64,000 nt of DNA from JBDOQU01 sp039839375 (GCF_039839375.1 NZ_JBDOQU010000017.1:54051-118050); one strand, 5' to 3'; positions 16,242 through 28,017 are shown, counted from the stretch's first letter. Translations and numbers: made by a program. Notes: generated from the letters alone by a model not told the origin.

Positions 16242-16361
16242 GCTTCGTTTAACCCTTGAGTCAGTCCCTCGACGGTTTCGGCGTCGGCGCTCGTGGCGCC
16301 GGGAACGCCTCGTCATCGTTTGTGTCGTCGTTTGTTTTGTCTTTTTTCAAGAAGGGCTGAA

Positions 16362-16733
16362 ATGCCAACGATCAATCAGTTGATCCGTAAGCCGCGCAAG
16401 CCGCAGCGTGCGCGCAACAAGGTTCCGGCGCTTGAGGCGTGCCCGCAGAAGCGGGGGGTCTGCACCCGCGTCTACACCACCACGCCGAAGAAGCCGAACT
16501 CGGCCCTTCGTAAGGTCGCTCGTGTGCGCCTTACCAACGGTTTCGAAGTCACGAGCTACATCCCCGGCGAAGGCCACAACCTTCAGGAACACTCCGTCGT
16601 CATGATCCGCGGCGGCCGTGTGAAGGACCTTCCCGGCGTTCGCTACCACATCATCCGCGGCACGCTCGATACCCAGGGCGTCAAGGATCGCCGTCAGCGC
16701 CGGTCGAAATACGGCGCGAAGCGTCCGAAGTAA
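16362..16733 (+). CDS. rpsL: 30S ribosomal protein S12
   Basis: 123-residue decoding-centre protein. The start ATG 16362 gives the conserved MPTINQLIRK; an upstream in-frame codon at 16293 adds 23 non-conserved residues and is rejected. The streptomycin-resistance positions are wild type: Lys in TPKKPNSALRKVARVRL and Lys in GGRVKDLPGVRYH. It heads the str operon, 12 bp before rpsG. Confidence 0.98.
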   Translation: MPTINQLIRKPRKPQRARNKVPALEACPQKRGVCTRVYTTTPKKPNSALRKVARVRLTNGFEVTSYIPGEGHNLQEHSVVMIRGGRVKDLPGVRYHIIRGTLDTQGVKDRRQRRSKYGAKRPK

Positions 16734-16745
16734 GGAGCACAATCG

Positions 16746-17216
16746 ATGTCTCGTCGTCATCGCGCGGAAAAGCGTGAAATCCTGCCGGACCCCAAGTTCG
16801 GCGACGTTGTGCTCAGCAAGTTCATGAACAACCTGATGCTCGACGGCAAGAAGTCCGCGACCGAGCGGATCGTCTACGGCGCCCTGGAGAAGGTCGAGTC
16901 GCGCTCCAAGGCCGACCCCGTGGCGACCTTCCACGAGGCGCTGCACAATGTGCGCCCGCAGGTCGAGGTCCGGTCCCGCCGGGTCGGCGGCGCCACCTAC
17001 CAGGTGCCGGTCGAGGTCCGTCCGGAGCGGTCGCAGGCGCTGGCCATCCGCTGGCTGATCGCCGCCGCCCGCAAGCGGTCGGAGACGACCATGGTGGACC
17101 GCCTGTCCAATGAGCTTCTCGATGCGGCCAACCAGCGCGGCGCCGCCGTGAAGAAGCGCGAGGACACCCACCGGATGGCGGACGCCAACAAGGCGTTCTC
17201 GCACTACCGCTGGTAA
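16746..17216 (+). CDS. rpsG: 30S ribosomal protein S7
   Basis: 156-residue S7, which nucleates assembly of the 30S head and in E. coli represses the str operon. The family signatures MSRRHRAEKREILPDPKFGD at the start and KKREDTHRMADANKAFSHYRW at the end are complete. It is preceded by GGAGCA 7 bp before the ATG and is followed by a GC-rich spacer (GGTCGCGCC/GGGGGCGCGACC pairing) before fusA. Confidence 0.98.
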   Translation: MSRRHRAEKREILPDPKFGDVVLSKFMNNLMLDGKKSATERIVYGALEKVESRSKADPVATFHEALHNVRPQVEVRSRRVGGATYQVPVEVRPERSQALAIRWLIAAARKRSETTMVDRLSNELLDAANQRGAAVKKREDTHRMADANKAFSHYRW

Positions 17217-17277
17217 CCCATTTCGGTCGCGCCCCGTCCGGGGGCGCGACCGTCCGAGTTTGATTGAGAGCCGACCC

Positions 17278-19356
<2,079 letters not shown>

Positions 19357-19389
19357 CCTTTGAATATATAAGAACGGAGACTAGAGAAA

Positions 19390-20580
<1,191 letters not shown>

Positions 20581-20734
20581 GAGGCCGCCAGACGCAGGTC
20601 TAGCGACCTCAAGAAGGACCGTTCCTCCGATACCCTGCCGCTCCGGCGGCAGGGTCGGAAAGGGCGGCCCGGGACAAGGGATAGATCGGCGGAGTCCGCT
20701 CCGCCGGTCACGCATAGCGGGTCCGATCATCTTT

Positions 20735-20787
20735 CTGTCATTTCCCGGCCTTTCGGGGGTGACAGGGGGGATCGAAACCCGTATATG
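20735..20787 (+). promoter_or_regulatory. Candidate S10-operon promoter overlapped by an inverted repeat
   Basis: CTGTCA (20735-20740) and TGACAG (20760-20765) form an inverted repeat with further inner pairing (CCCG with CGGG). The right arm overlaps a -35-like GTGACA (20759-20764), followed after 17 bp by TATATG (20782-20787). The start point would lie just before the terminator-like hairpin at 20795. Confidence 0.4.
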
Positions 20788-20794
20788 AACGCCC

Positions 20795-20834
20795 TCACCC
20801 GAGCCGACCTTCGCGGCGCGGGTGAATTTTTTTT
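20795..20834 (+). terminator. Terminator between tuf copy 2 and rpsJ
   Basis: TCACCCG (20795-20801) pairs with CGGGTGA (20819-20825) and is followed by A and eight Ts. It either ends the str operon or acts as an attenuator in the S10 leader. A smaller hairpin (CCCTGCCG/CGGCAGGG, 20633-20654) lies upstream. The rest of the 331-bp gap, to rpsJ, shows nothing recognisable. Confidence 0.8.
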
Positions 20835-20911
20835 GACGTGGACTGTTCGCGATGTGCGCCGCCGGGTGGTCCGGCGCCCGCACCTCTCGGCGAAATAACG
20901 GACTAGGATAA

Positions 20912-21220
<309 letters not shown>

Positions 21221-21232
21221 GGGGGCGACGAT

Positions 21233-21964
21233 ATGCGTTCCGGATTGATTGCGCAGAAGGTCGGCATGACCCGCGTCTTCAACGAGGCGGGTGAGCATGT
21301 TCCGGTCACGGTGCTGAAGGTCGATGGCTGCCAGGTGGTCGCCGTCCGCACCGCCGACGCCGACGGCTACACTGCCGTCCAGCTCGGCGCCGGCGCCGCC
21401 AAGGTGAAGAACGTCACCAAGCCGATGCGCGGCCACTTCGCCAAGGCGAAGGTCGAGCCGAAGAAGAAGCTGGTCGAATTCCGCGTCGCCGACGACGCGC
21501 TGCTGTCGATCGGCGATGAGCTGACGGCGGAGCATTTCGTCGCTGGCCAGCGCGTCGACGTCACCGGCACCTCGATCGGCAAGGGCTTCGCCGGCGGCAT
21601 GAAGCGGCACAACTTCTCTGGCCTTCGCGCCAGCCACGGCGTGTCCGTCAGCCACCGTGCGATCGGCTCCACCGGTCAGAACCAGGATCCGGGCAAGGTC
21701 TTCAAGGGTAAGAAGATGCCGGGCCACATGGGTCATGAGCGGGTGACGATCCAGAATCTCGTGGTCGTCTCGACCGATGTCGAAAAGGGCCTGATCCTCG
21801 TTCGCGGCGCCGTTCCCGGCTCCGACGGCGGCTGGGTCATGGTTCGTGACGCGGTCAAGCGTCCCCGGCCGGACAACGTTCCGTACCCCGGCGCCGTGCG
21901 CAAGGCGAATGGCGATGCCGGCGGCGATGCCGCGGGCGAGGCCGCCGCGGATAAGAAGGACTGA
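21233..21964 (+). CDS. rplC: 50S ribosomal protein L3
   Basis: 243-residue L3, one of the first proteins to assemble on the 50S subunit, reaching the peptidyl transferase centre with its central loop (GGMKRHNFSGLRASHGVSVSHRAIGSTGQNQDPGKVFKGKKMPGHMG). The C-terminus carries an extra acidic/Ala/Gly tail of about 20 residues (ANGDAGGDAAGEAAADKKD), longer than in E. coli. The gene is 12 bp after rpsJ and 4 bp before rplD. Confidence 0.97.
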   Translation: MRSGLIAQKVGMTRVFNEAGEHVPVTVLKVDGCQVVAVRTADADGYTAVQLGAGAAKVKNVTKPMRGHFAKAKVEPKKKLVEFRVADDALLSIGDELTAEHFVAGQRVDVTGTSIGKGFAGGMKRHNFSGLRASHGVSVSHRAIGSTGQNQDPGKVFKGKKMPGHMGHERVTIQNLVVVSTDVEKGLILVRGAVPGSDGGWVMVRDAVKRPRPDNVPYPGAVRKANGDAGGDAAGEAAADKKD

Positions 21965-21968
21965 ACCG

Positions 21969-22589
21969 ATGAAGCTCTCGGTTAAGACACTCGAAAACAA
22001 GGACGCGGGCGAGATCGAGCTTTCGGACTCGATCTTCGGCCTCCCCGTCCGCCAGGATCTGCTGCACCGGATTGTGCACTGGCAGCTCGCCAAGCGGCGC
22101 GCCGGCACGCACAAGACCAAGGGCATCAGCGAGATCGCCGGCACCACGAAGAAACCCTTCAAGCAGAAGGGAACCGGCCGCGCCCGTCAGGGTTCGACCC
22201 GGTCGCCGCAGTTCCGCGGCGGTGCTGTGATCTTCGGCCCGGTGGTCCGCGACCATGGCTACGATCTGCCGAAGAAGGTCCGCAAGCTGGCGCTGAAGAC
22301 GGCGCTTTCGGCGAAGGCCGCCGACGGCAAGCTGATCGTGGTCGACACGGTCACCGCCGACAGCCACAAGACCAAGGAACTGGCCGCCAAGCTGTCGGCG
22401 CTGGGCCTGGGGTCGGCGCTGATCATCGACGGCGAGAACGTGAACGACCAGTTCCGGCTCGCCGCCCGTAACCTGCCGCTGATCGACGTGCTGCCGCAGC
22501 AGGGCGCCAACGTCTACGACATCCTGCGCCGCGACATTCTGGTCCTGAGCCGGAACGCGGTGGAGCAGCTGGAGGCCCGCCTGAAATGA
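21969..22589 (+). CDS. rplD: 50S ribosomal protein L4
   Basis: 206-residue L4, lining the peptide exit tunnel with its extended loop (KGISEIAGTTKKPFKQKGTGRARQGSTRSPQFRGGAVIFGP). The start ATG 21969 (MKLSVKTLENKDAGEIEL) follows the rplC stop by 4 bp. In E. coli L4 regulates the S10 operon; whether it does so here is unknown. The stop overlaps the rplW start as ATGA. Confidence 0.97.
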   Translation: MKLSVKTLENKDAGEIELSDSIFGLPVRQDLLHRIVHWQLAKRRAGTHKTKGISEIAGTTKKPFKQKGTGRARQGSTRSPQFRGGAVIFGPVVRDHGYDLPKKVRKLALKTALSAKAADGKLIVVDTVTADSHKTKELAAKLSALGLGSALIIDGENVNDQFRLAARNLPLIDVLPQQGANVYDILRRDILVLSRNAVEQLEARLK

Positions 22590-22903
22590 GCCGGAAGACA
22601 TTCAAGCCGGTGAGCCAGGAGCGGATCTACGACATCATCCGCGCCCCGGTCATCACCGAGAAATCGACCCTGGTGTCGGAGCATAACCAGGTCACCTTCA
22701 AGGTGCCCCTGGACGCGACGAAGCCGGAGATCCGCCAGGCGGTGGAACAGGTGTTCAAGGTCAAGGTGACCGGCGTGAACACCCTGCGCTCGAAGGGCAA
22801 GACCAAGCGCTTCCGCGGCATCATGGGTCGCCGTTCGGACGAGAAGAAGGCTGTCGTCACCCTGGCCGAGGGCCAGCGGATCGACGTGACGACGGGGATC
22901 TAA
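22586..22903 (+). CDS. rplW: 50S ribosomal protein L23
   Basis: 105-residue L23, at the tunnel exit, where it docks trigger factor and SRP. The motif IIRAPVITEKSTLVSEHNQVTFKV and the loop around KTKRFRGIMGRRSDEKKAVVTL are typical. It overlaps rplD by 4 bp (translational coupling). The start region is slightly longer than in E. coli (MSRKTFKPVSQERIYD). Confidence 0.97.
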   Translation: MSRKTFKPVSQERIYDIIRAPVITEKSTLVSEHNQVTFKVPLDATKPEIRQAVEQVFKVKVTGVNTLRSKGKTKRFRGIMGRRSDEKKAVVTLAEGQRIDVTTGI

Positions 22904-22907
22904 AGCG

Positions 22908-23735
22908 ATGGCACTGAAACAATTCAACCCGATCACGCCGGGCACGCGCCAGCTGGTCATCGTCGACCGGTCCGGGCTCTACAAGGGCAAGCCGGTCAAG
23001 AAGCTGACCGAAGGCCTGACCAAGAAGGGCGGCCGCAACAACACCGGCCGGATCACGGCGCGGCGCATCGGCGGCGGCCACAAGCGGACCTACCGCCTGG
23101 TCGACTTCAAGCGCACCAAGCATGACGTGACGGCGACCGTGCAGCGGATCGAATATGATCCCAACCGCACCGCCTTCATCGCGCTGATCGAATATGCCGA
23201 TGGCGAGCAGTCCTACATCCTGGCGCCGCAGCGCCTTGCGGTCGGCGACCAGGTCGTCTCCGGCGCCAAGGTCGACGTGAAGCCGGGCAACGCGATGCCG
23301 CTGAAGTCGATCCCGATCGGCACCATCGTCCACAATGTGGAGCTGAAGCCGGGCCGGGGCGGCCAGATGGCCCGTTCGGCCGGCACCTACGCCCAGCTCG
23401 TCGGCCGCGACATGGGCATGGCGCAGCTCAAGCTGGCGTCGGGTGAGCTTCGTCTCATCCGCGGCGAGTGCATGGCCTCGATCGGCGCCGTGTCGAACCC
23501 GGACGAGAGCAACACCAACCTGGGCAAGGCCGGTCGCAAGCGGTGGCTGGGCAAGCGGTCCTCGGTCCGTGGCGTCGCCATGAACCCGATCGACCACCCG
23601 CATGGCGGCGGCGAAGGCCGGACCTCCGGCGGCCGTCACCCGGTGACGCCGTGGGGCAAGCCGACCAAGGGCCGCAAGACCCGCAACAACAAGGCGACGG
23701 ATAAGATGATCCTGCGTCGCCGGAACAAGAAGTAG
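22908..23735 (+). CDS. rplB: 50S ribosomal protein L2
   Basis: 275-residue L2, required for subunit association and peptidyl transfer. The C-terminal segment with the essential His, AMNPIDHPHGGGEGRT, is intact, and the N-terminus (MALKQFNPITPGTRQLVIVDRSGLYKGKPVKKLT) matches the family. It is 4 bp after rplW and 10 bp before rpsS. Confidence 0.98.
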   Translation: MALKQFNPITPGTRQLVIVDRSGLYKGKPVKKLTEGLTKKGGRNNTGRITARRIGGGHKRTYRLVDFKRTKHDVTATVQRIEYDPNRTAFIALIEYADGEQSYILAPQRLAVGDQVVSGAKVDVKPGNAMPLKSIPIGTIVHNVELKPGRGGQMARSAGTYAQLVGRDMGMAQLKLASGELRLIRGECMASIGAVSNPDESNTNLGKAGRKRWLGKRSSVRGVAMNPIDHPHGGGEGRTSGGRHPVTPWGKPTKGRKTRNNKATDKMILRRRNKK

Positions 23736-23745
23736 GAGACGGGCG

Positions 23746-24024
23746 ATGGCACGTTCCGTTTGGAAGGGGCCCTTCGTCGACGGGTTTCTCCTCAAGAAAG
23801 CCGAGGCGGCGCGGAGTTCCGCGCGCAACGAGATCATCAAGATCTGGTCGCGCCGGTCCACCATCCTGCCTCAGTTCGTCGGCCTGACCTTCGGCGTCTA
23901 CAACGGGCAGAAGTTCCTGCCCGTCCTCGTCACCGAGAACATGGTCGGCCACAAGTTCGGCGAGTTCGCGCCGACGCGGACCTACTACGGTCACGCGGCG
24001 GATAAGAAGGCGAAGAGGAAGTAG
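23746..24024 (+). CDS. rpsS: 30S ribosomal protein S19
   Basis: 92-residue S19 of the 30S head, forming bridge contacts with the 50S subunit. ARSVWKGPFVDGFLLKKAE at the start and IKIWSRRSTILPQFVGLTFGVYNGQKFLPVLVTENMVGHKFGEFAPTR match the family along its whole length. It is complete, with a basic C-terminus (HAADKKAKRK). Confidence 0.98.
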   Translation: MARSVWKGPFVDGFLLKKAEAARSSARNEIIKIWSRRSTILPQFVGLTFGVYNGQKFLPVLVTENMVGHKFGEFAPTRTYYGHAADKKAKRK

Positions 24025-24026
24025 TC

Positions 24027-24407
24027 ATGGGCAAGCCTGCGGCAGAGCGGACCCTGTCCGACACCGAAGCGAAAGCCTTCGCGAAGCTGATCCGTACCAG
24101 CCCGCGCAAGCTCAACCTCGTCGCCGGAATGATCCGCGGCAAGGATGCGAGCAAGGCGCTGGCGGACCTCACCTTCTCCAAGCGCCGCGTGGCGCAGGAG
24201 GTCAAGAAGGTCCTGCAGTCGGCGGTCGCCAACGCGGAGAACAACCATCAGTTGGACGTCGATCGTCTGATCGTGGCGGAAGCGTTCGTCGGCAAGAGCC
24301 TGACGATGAAGCGGTTCCACGCTCGGGCGCGCGGCCGTGCGTCGCGGGTCGAGAAGGCCTGGTCGAACCTGACCGTGATCGTCCGCGAGCGTGAGGAGAC
24401 GGCGTAA
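24027..24407 (+). CDS. rplV: 50S ribosomal protein L22
   Basis: 126-residue L22, with the tunnel beta-hairpin represented by KRFHARARGRASRVEKAWSNLTVIVRE at the C-terminus. The N-terminus (MGKPAAERTLSDTEAKAFAKLIRTSPRKLNLVAGMIRGKDASKALADL) is about 10 residues longer than the E. coli form. It lies 2 bp after rpsS and 2 bp before rpsC. Confidence 0.97.
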   Translation: MGKPAAERTLSDTEAKAFAKLIRTSPRKLNLVAGMIRGKDASKALADLTFSKRRVAQEVKKVLQSAVANAENNHQLDVDRLIVAEAFVGKSLTMKRFHARARGRASRVEKAWSNLTVIVREREETA

Positions 24408-24409
24408 CT

Positions 24410-25090
24410 ATGGGTCAGAAAGTCAATCCGATCGGGCTTCGGCTCGGCATCAACCGGACCTGGGATTCGCGCTGGTTCGCGACCAGGGACTATGCCGACC
24501 TGCTGCACGAGGACATCGCGATCCGCGAGCTTCTGACGAAGCGGCTGGCCCAGGCGGGCCTCGCGCGCATCGTCATCGAGCGGCCGGCCAAGAAGGCCCG
24601 CGTGACGATCCACACCGCCCGTCCGGGCGTGGTGATCGGCAAGAAGGGCGCGGACATCGAGAAGCTCCGTCAGGAGCTGGCGAAGATGACCGGCAGCGAG
24701 GTCAGCCTGAACATCGTCGAGATCCGCAAGCCGGAGATCGACGCCAAGCTGATCGCCGAGAACATCGCCAACCAGCTGGAGCGCCGGGTGGCGTTCCGCC
24801 GGGCGATGAAGCGGGCGGTCCAGAACGCCATGCGCCTCGGCGCGCAGGGCATCCGGATCAATTGCGGCGGCCGTCTGGGCGGCGCGGAGATCGCGCGCAC
24901 CGAATGGTACCGCGAGGGCCGGGTGCCGCTGCATACGCTTCGGGCGGACGTCGATTTCGGCACCGCGACGGCGAAGACCACCTACGGGACCTGCGGCGTC
25001 AAGGTCTGGGTCTTCAAGGGTGAGATCATGGCCCATGACCCGATGGCCCAGGACAAGCGGGCGGCCGAGCAGACCTCGGCGCGCGGCTGA
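24410..25090 (+). CDS. rpsC: 30S ribosomal protein S3
   Basis: 226-residue S3, lining the mRNA entry channel with helicase activity. MGQKVNPIGLRLGINRTWDSRWFA starts the protein. The KH domain with GVVIGKKGADIEKLRQEL (about residues 68-86) and the C-terminal MRLGAQGIRINCGGRLGGAEIARTEWYREGRVPLHTLRADVDF are complete. The tail ends AQDKRAAEQTSARG. Confidence 0.98.
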   Translation: MGQKVNPIGLRLGINRTWDSRWFATRDYADLLHEDIAIRELLTKRLAQAGLARIVIERPAKKARVTIHTARPGVVIGKKGADIEKLRQELAKMTGSEVSLNIVEIRKPEIDAKLIAENIANQLERRVAFRRAMKRAVQNAMRLGAQGIRINCGGRLGGAEIARTEWYREGRVPLHTLRADVDFGTATAKTTYGTCGVKVWVFKGEIMAHDPMAQDKRAAEQTSARG

Positions 25091-25115
25091 GGCGAGAGAA
25101 CGAGGGCATTGAACG

Positions 25116-25535
25116 ATGCTTAGTCCAAAGCGCACAAAATTCCGCAAGGCGCACAAAGGCCGCGTCAAGGGCGTCGCCAAGGGCGGCACCACGCTGAACT
25201 TCGGCGCCTACGGCCTGAAGGCCATAGGACCGGCGCGTGTCACCGCGCGGCAGATCGAGGCGGCCCGCCGCGCGATCACCCGCCACATCAAGCGTCAGGG
25301 CCGGGTGTGGATCCGCATCTTCCCGGACGTGCCGGTTTCCCAGAAGCCCGCCGAAGTCCGCATGGGCAAGGGCAAGGGTTCGCCGGAATACTGGATGTGC
25401 AGGGTCAAGCCGGGCCGCGTCATGTTCGAGCTGGACGGCGTGCCGGGCGACCTGGCCAAGCGGGCGTTCGAGCTTGCGGCCGCCAAGCTGCCGGTCGAAA
25501 CCCGTTTCGTCGCCCGCCTGGGCGAGGAGGTCTAG
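25116..25535 (+). CDS. rplP: 50S ribosomal protein L16
   Basis: 139-residue L16, which organises the A-site region of 23S rRNA. The start MLSPKRTKFRKAHKGRVKG and the KGKGSPEYWMCRVKPGRVMFELDGV block are characteristic; the latter holds the arginine that many bacteria hydroxylate. It is complete and lies 4 bp before rpmC. Confidence 0.98.
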   Translation: MLSPKRTKFRKAHKGRVKGVAKGGTTLNFGAYGLKAIGPARVTARQIEAARRAITRHIKRQGRVWIRIFPDVPVSQKPAEVRMGKGKGSPEYWMCRVKPGRVMFELDGVPGDLAKRAFELAAAKLPVETRFVARLGEEV

Positions 25536-25539
25536 AGAA

Positions 25540-25746
25540 ATGAAGGCCGAAGACATTCGCGCCAAGAGCGCGGACGAGCTGAAGGATCAGCTCCTCTCGC
25601 TCAAGAAGGAACAGTTCAACCTGCGTTTCCAGAAGGCCTCCGGCCAGCTGGAGAACACCGCGCGGGTGCGTGAGGTGCGTCGCGACATCGCCCGCATCAA
25701 GACCATTCTTACCGATCGTCGCGGCGCCGCCGCGGCGGCCAGCTAG
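25540..25746 (+). CDS. rpmC: 50S ribosomal protein L29
   Basis: 68-residue helical hairpin protein at the tunnel exit, next to L23. The sequence MKAEDIRAKSADELKDQLLSLKKEQFNLRFQKASGQLENTARVREVRRDIARIKTIL fits L29 throughout; a short Ala tail follows. The start ATG 25540 is only 4 bp after the rplP stop. Confidence 0.95.
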   Translation: MKAEDIRAKSADELKDQLLSLKKEQFNLRFQKASGQLENTARVREVRRDIARIKTILTDRRGAAAAAS

Positions 25747-25757
25747 GAGGTGGGGCC

Positions 25758-26015
25758 ATGCCACGGCGTGTGCTCATTGGGAAAGTCGTCTCGGACAAGA
25801 TGGACAAGACCATCACCGTCCTGGTCGAACGGCGGCTGAAGCATCCCGTCTACAAGAAGTTCATCAAGCGCTCGAAGAAGTTCCATGCGCACGATGAGAA
25901 GAACCAGTTCAAGGTCGGCGACGAGGTCTCGATCATCGAGGCGCCTCCGATGTCGAAGACCAAACGCTGGGTTGTCGTGACCGAGAAGGCCGCCGAAGGC
26001 GGTCCGAGCGCTTAA
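25758..26015 (+). CDS. rpsQ: 30S ribosomal protein S17
   Basis: 85-residue OB-fold protein binding helices 7 and 11 of 16S rRNA. MPRRVLIGKVVSDKMDKTITVLVERR and the later GDEVSIIEAPPMSKTKRWVV match the family. It is preceded by GGAGG 9 bp before the ATG. Confidence 0.97.
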   Translation: MPRRVLIGKVVSDKMDKTITVLVERRLKHPVYKKFIKRSKKFHAHDEKNQFKVGDEVSIIEAPPMSKTKRWVVVTEKAAEGGPSA

Positions 26016-26032
26016 GGTAAGGAGCCGGATCC

Positions 26033-26401
26033 ATGATCCAGATGCAGACGAACCTGGAAGTGGCCGATAATTCAGGGGCCCGCAGGGTGCAGTGCATCAA
26101 GGTGCTGGGCGGTTCGCAGCGCCGGGTTGCCGCCGTGGGCGACGTGATCGTCGTCTCGGTGAAGGAGGCGATCCCGCGCGGCCGCGTCAAGAAGGGTGAC
26201 GTCCATCGCGCCGTCATCGTTCGCACCGCCAAGGAAATCCGCCGGACCGACGGGACGTCGATCAAGTTCGACACCAACGCGGCCGTGCTGATCAACAAGC
26301 AGGGCGAGCCGATCGGCACCCGTATCTTCGGGCCGGTCACGCGTGAGCTGCGGGCCAAGAAGTTCATGAAGATCATCAGCCTGGCGCCGGAGGTGCTGTG
26401 A
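26033..26401 (+). CDS. rplN: 50S ribosomal protein L14
   Basis: 122-residue L14, part of the intersubunit bridge and the silencing-factor docking site. MIQMQTNLEVADNSGARRVQCIKVLGG at the start and PVTRELRAKKFMKIISLAPEVL at the end are canonical. Its stop codon shares one base with the rplX start (TGATG). Confidence 0.98.
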   Translation: MIQMQTNLEVADNSGARRVQCIKVLGGSQRRVAAVGDVIVVSVKEAIPRGRVKKGDVHRAVIVRTAKEIRRTDGTSIKFDTNAAVLINKQGEPIGTRIFGPVTRELRAKKFMKIISLAPEVL

Positions 26402-26721
26402 TGGCCGCGAGAATCAGGAAGGGCGACACCGTCGTCGTCACCACCGGCCGCGACAAGGGCAAGCGCGGCGAGGTGCTGCGGGTCCTGACCCAGGAGAGCC
26501 GCGTGCTCGTCCAGGGCGTGAACATGGTCAAGCGCCATACCCGCCAGTCCGCGACGTCCGCCGGCGGCATCCTGGAAAAGGAAGCGCCGATCCACCTGTC
26601 GAACGTCGCCCATATCGACCCGTCGGGCAGCAACGAAGCCACGCGCATCGGCTTCAGGATCCTCGACGATGGCCGCAAGGTCCGGTTCGCGAAGCGTTCC
26701 GGCGAAGTGATTGATCGGTGA
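26401..26721 (+). CDS. rplX: 50S ribosomal protein L24
   Basis: 106-residue KOW-fold assembly initiator. IRKGDTVVVTTGRDKGKRGEVLRVL is the KOW region; GVNMVKRHTRQSATSAGGILEKEAPIHLSNVAHIDP follows. ATG 26401 is taken as start; an in-frame GTG one codon earlier is possible. It ends overlapping a GTG that precedes rplE. Confidence 0.96.
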   Translation: MAARIRKGDTVVVTTGRDKGKRGEVLRVLTQESRVLVQGVNMVKRHTRQSATSAGGILEKEAPIHLSNVAHIDPSGSNEATRIGFRILDDGRKVRFAKRSGEVIDR

Positions 26722-26726
26722 TCGCC

Positions 26727-27266
26727 ATGGCTAGGCTTAAAGAGCAATACCAGAAGGTGATCCGTCCGGCCCTCATGAAGGAGTTCGAGTACAAGAACAC
26801 CCTTCAGGCCCCGCGGATCGAGAAGATCGTCATCAACATGGGTGTGGGCGAAGCCGTCCAGGACTCCAAGAAGGTGACGTCCGCGGTGCAGGAACTGACG
26901 GCGATCGCCGGACAGAAGCCGGTGGTCACCCACGCCCGCAAGTCGATCGCTACCTTCAAGCTGCGCGAAGGCATGCCGATCGGCGCCAAGGTCACCCTGC
27001 GCCAGGAGCGGATGTACGAGTTCCTGGACCGTCTGGTGAATATCGCGTTGCCGCGCGTCCGCGATTTCCGCGGGCTGCCCAGCAGCAGCTTCGACGGCCG
27101 GGGAAATTACTCCCTCGGCATCAAGGAGCAGATCGTGTTCCCCGAAGTCGACTACGACAAGGTCGACAGCGTCCGGGGGATGGACATCGTTATCGTGACG
27201 ACCGCGAAGTCGGACAAGGAAGCGCACGCGCTTCTGAAGGCCTTCGACTTCCCGTTCGTCAACTAA
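26727..27266 (+). CDS. rplE: 50S ribosomal protein L5
   Basis: 179-residue 5S rRNA-binding protein. MARLKEQYQKVIRPALMKEFEYKNTLQAPRIEKIVINMGVGEA and the KSIATFKLREGMPIGAKVTLRQERMYEFLDRLVNIALPRVRDFRG block are diagnostic. ATG 26727 gives the conserved N-terminus; an in-frame GTG at 26718 overlapping the rplX stop would add three residues. Confidence 0.97.
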   Translation: MARLKEQYQKVIRPALMKEFEYKNTLQAPRIEKIVINMGVGEAVQDSKKVTSAVQELTAIAGQKPVVTHARKSIATFKLREGMPIGAKVTLRQERMYEFLDRLVNIALPRVRDFRGLPSSSFDGRGNYSLGIKEQIVFPEVDYDKVDSVRGMDIVIVTTAKSDKEAHALLKAFDFPFVN

Positions 27267-27286
27267 GCGGCTCGAGAGGTCAGATC

Positions 27287-27592
27287 ATGGCTAAGAAAAG
27301 CGCCATCGAGAAGAACAAGAGGCGCGAGCGACTGGTCAAGCAGTATGCGGCGAAGCGCGAGCGGCTGAAGGCCCTCGCGAGCGACAAGAATGCCGCGCCT
27401 GAGGAGGCCTTCGCCGCCCGCCTCAAGCTGGCCGAGTTGCCGCGCAATGCGTCACCGACGCGCGTCCACAACCGTTGCGAACTGACGGGGCGCCCCAAGG
27501 CGTTCTACCGCCGGTTCAAGCTCAGCCGTATCGCGCTTCGCGACTTGGCCTCCCGGGGACAGATCCCCGGCATGGTCAAGGCGAGCTGGTAA
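27287..27592 (+). CDS. rpsN: 30S ribosomal protein S14
   Basis: 101-residue zinc-independent (C-minus) S14 of the 30S head. The full-length form is seen: MAKKSAIEKNKRRERLVKQYAAKRERLKAL, then NRCELTGRPKAFYRRFKLSRIALRDLASRGQIPGMVKASW. Only one Cys is present, so there is no zinc ribbon. It lies between rplE and rpsH as usual. Confidence 0.97.
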   Translation: MAKKSAIEKNKRRERLVKQYAAKRERLKALASDKNAAPEEAFAARLKLAELPRNASPTRVHNRCELTGRPKAFYRRFKLSRIALRDLASRGQIPGMVKASW

Positions 27593-27606
27593 GGGAGGAT
27601 CGATAG

Positions 27607-28005
27607 ATGTTGTTGAGTGATCCTCTCGGCGATCTGCTGACCCGTATCCGTAACGGTCAGCGCGCCGGCAAGCCGGTCGTGGAAAGCCCTGCCTCGACCC
27701 TCCGCATGAACGTGCTGGAGGTGTTGAAGCGGGAAGGCTATATCCGCGGCTATTCCAGCGAGGACGTGCGCGCCGGGATCAGGAACCTGCGCGTGGAGTT
27801 GAAGTACCAGGACGGCCAGCCGGTCATCCGGAACATCGACCGCGTCTCCAAGCCGGGCCGCCGGGTCTACAAGAAGGTGAAGGATATCCCCCGTGTCTAT
27901 AACGGGCTGGGCATCTCGATCCTGTCGACCCCGCGCGGCGTGATGTCAGACAATGAGGCCCGCGCCGCCAATGTCGGCGGCGAGATCCTCTGCGAAGTGT
28001 TCTAA
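27607..28005 (+). CDS. rpsH: 30S ribosomal protein S8
   Basis: 132-residue S8, a primary binder of the 16S rRNA central domain and in E. coli the spc-operon repressor. DPLGDLLTRIRNGQRAGK and the C-terminal GLGISILSTPRGVMSDNEARAANVGGEILCEVF are typical. It begins at ATG 27607 after GGGAGG. Confidence 0.98.
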   Translation: MLLSDPLGDLLTRIRNGQRAGKPVVESPASTLRMNVLEVLKREGYIRGYSSEDVRAGIRNLRVELKYQDGQPVIRNIDRVSKPGRRVYKKVKDIPRVYNGLGISILSTPRGVMSDNEARAANVGGEILCEVF

Positions 28006-28017
28006 GGGTGCCGAGCG

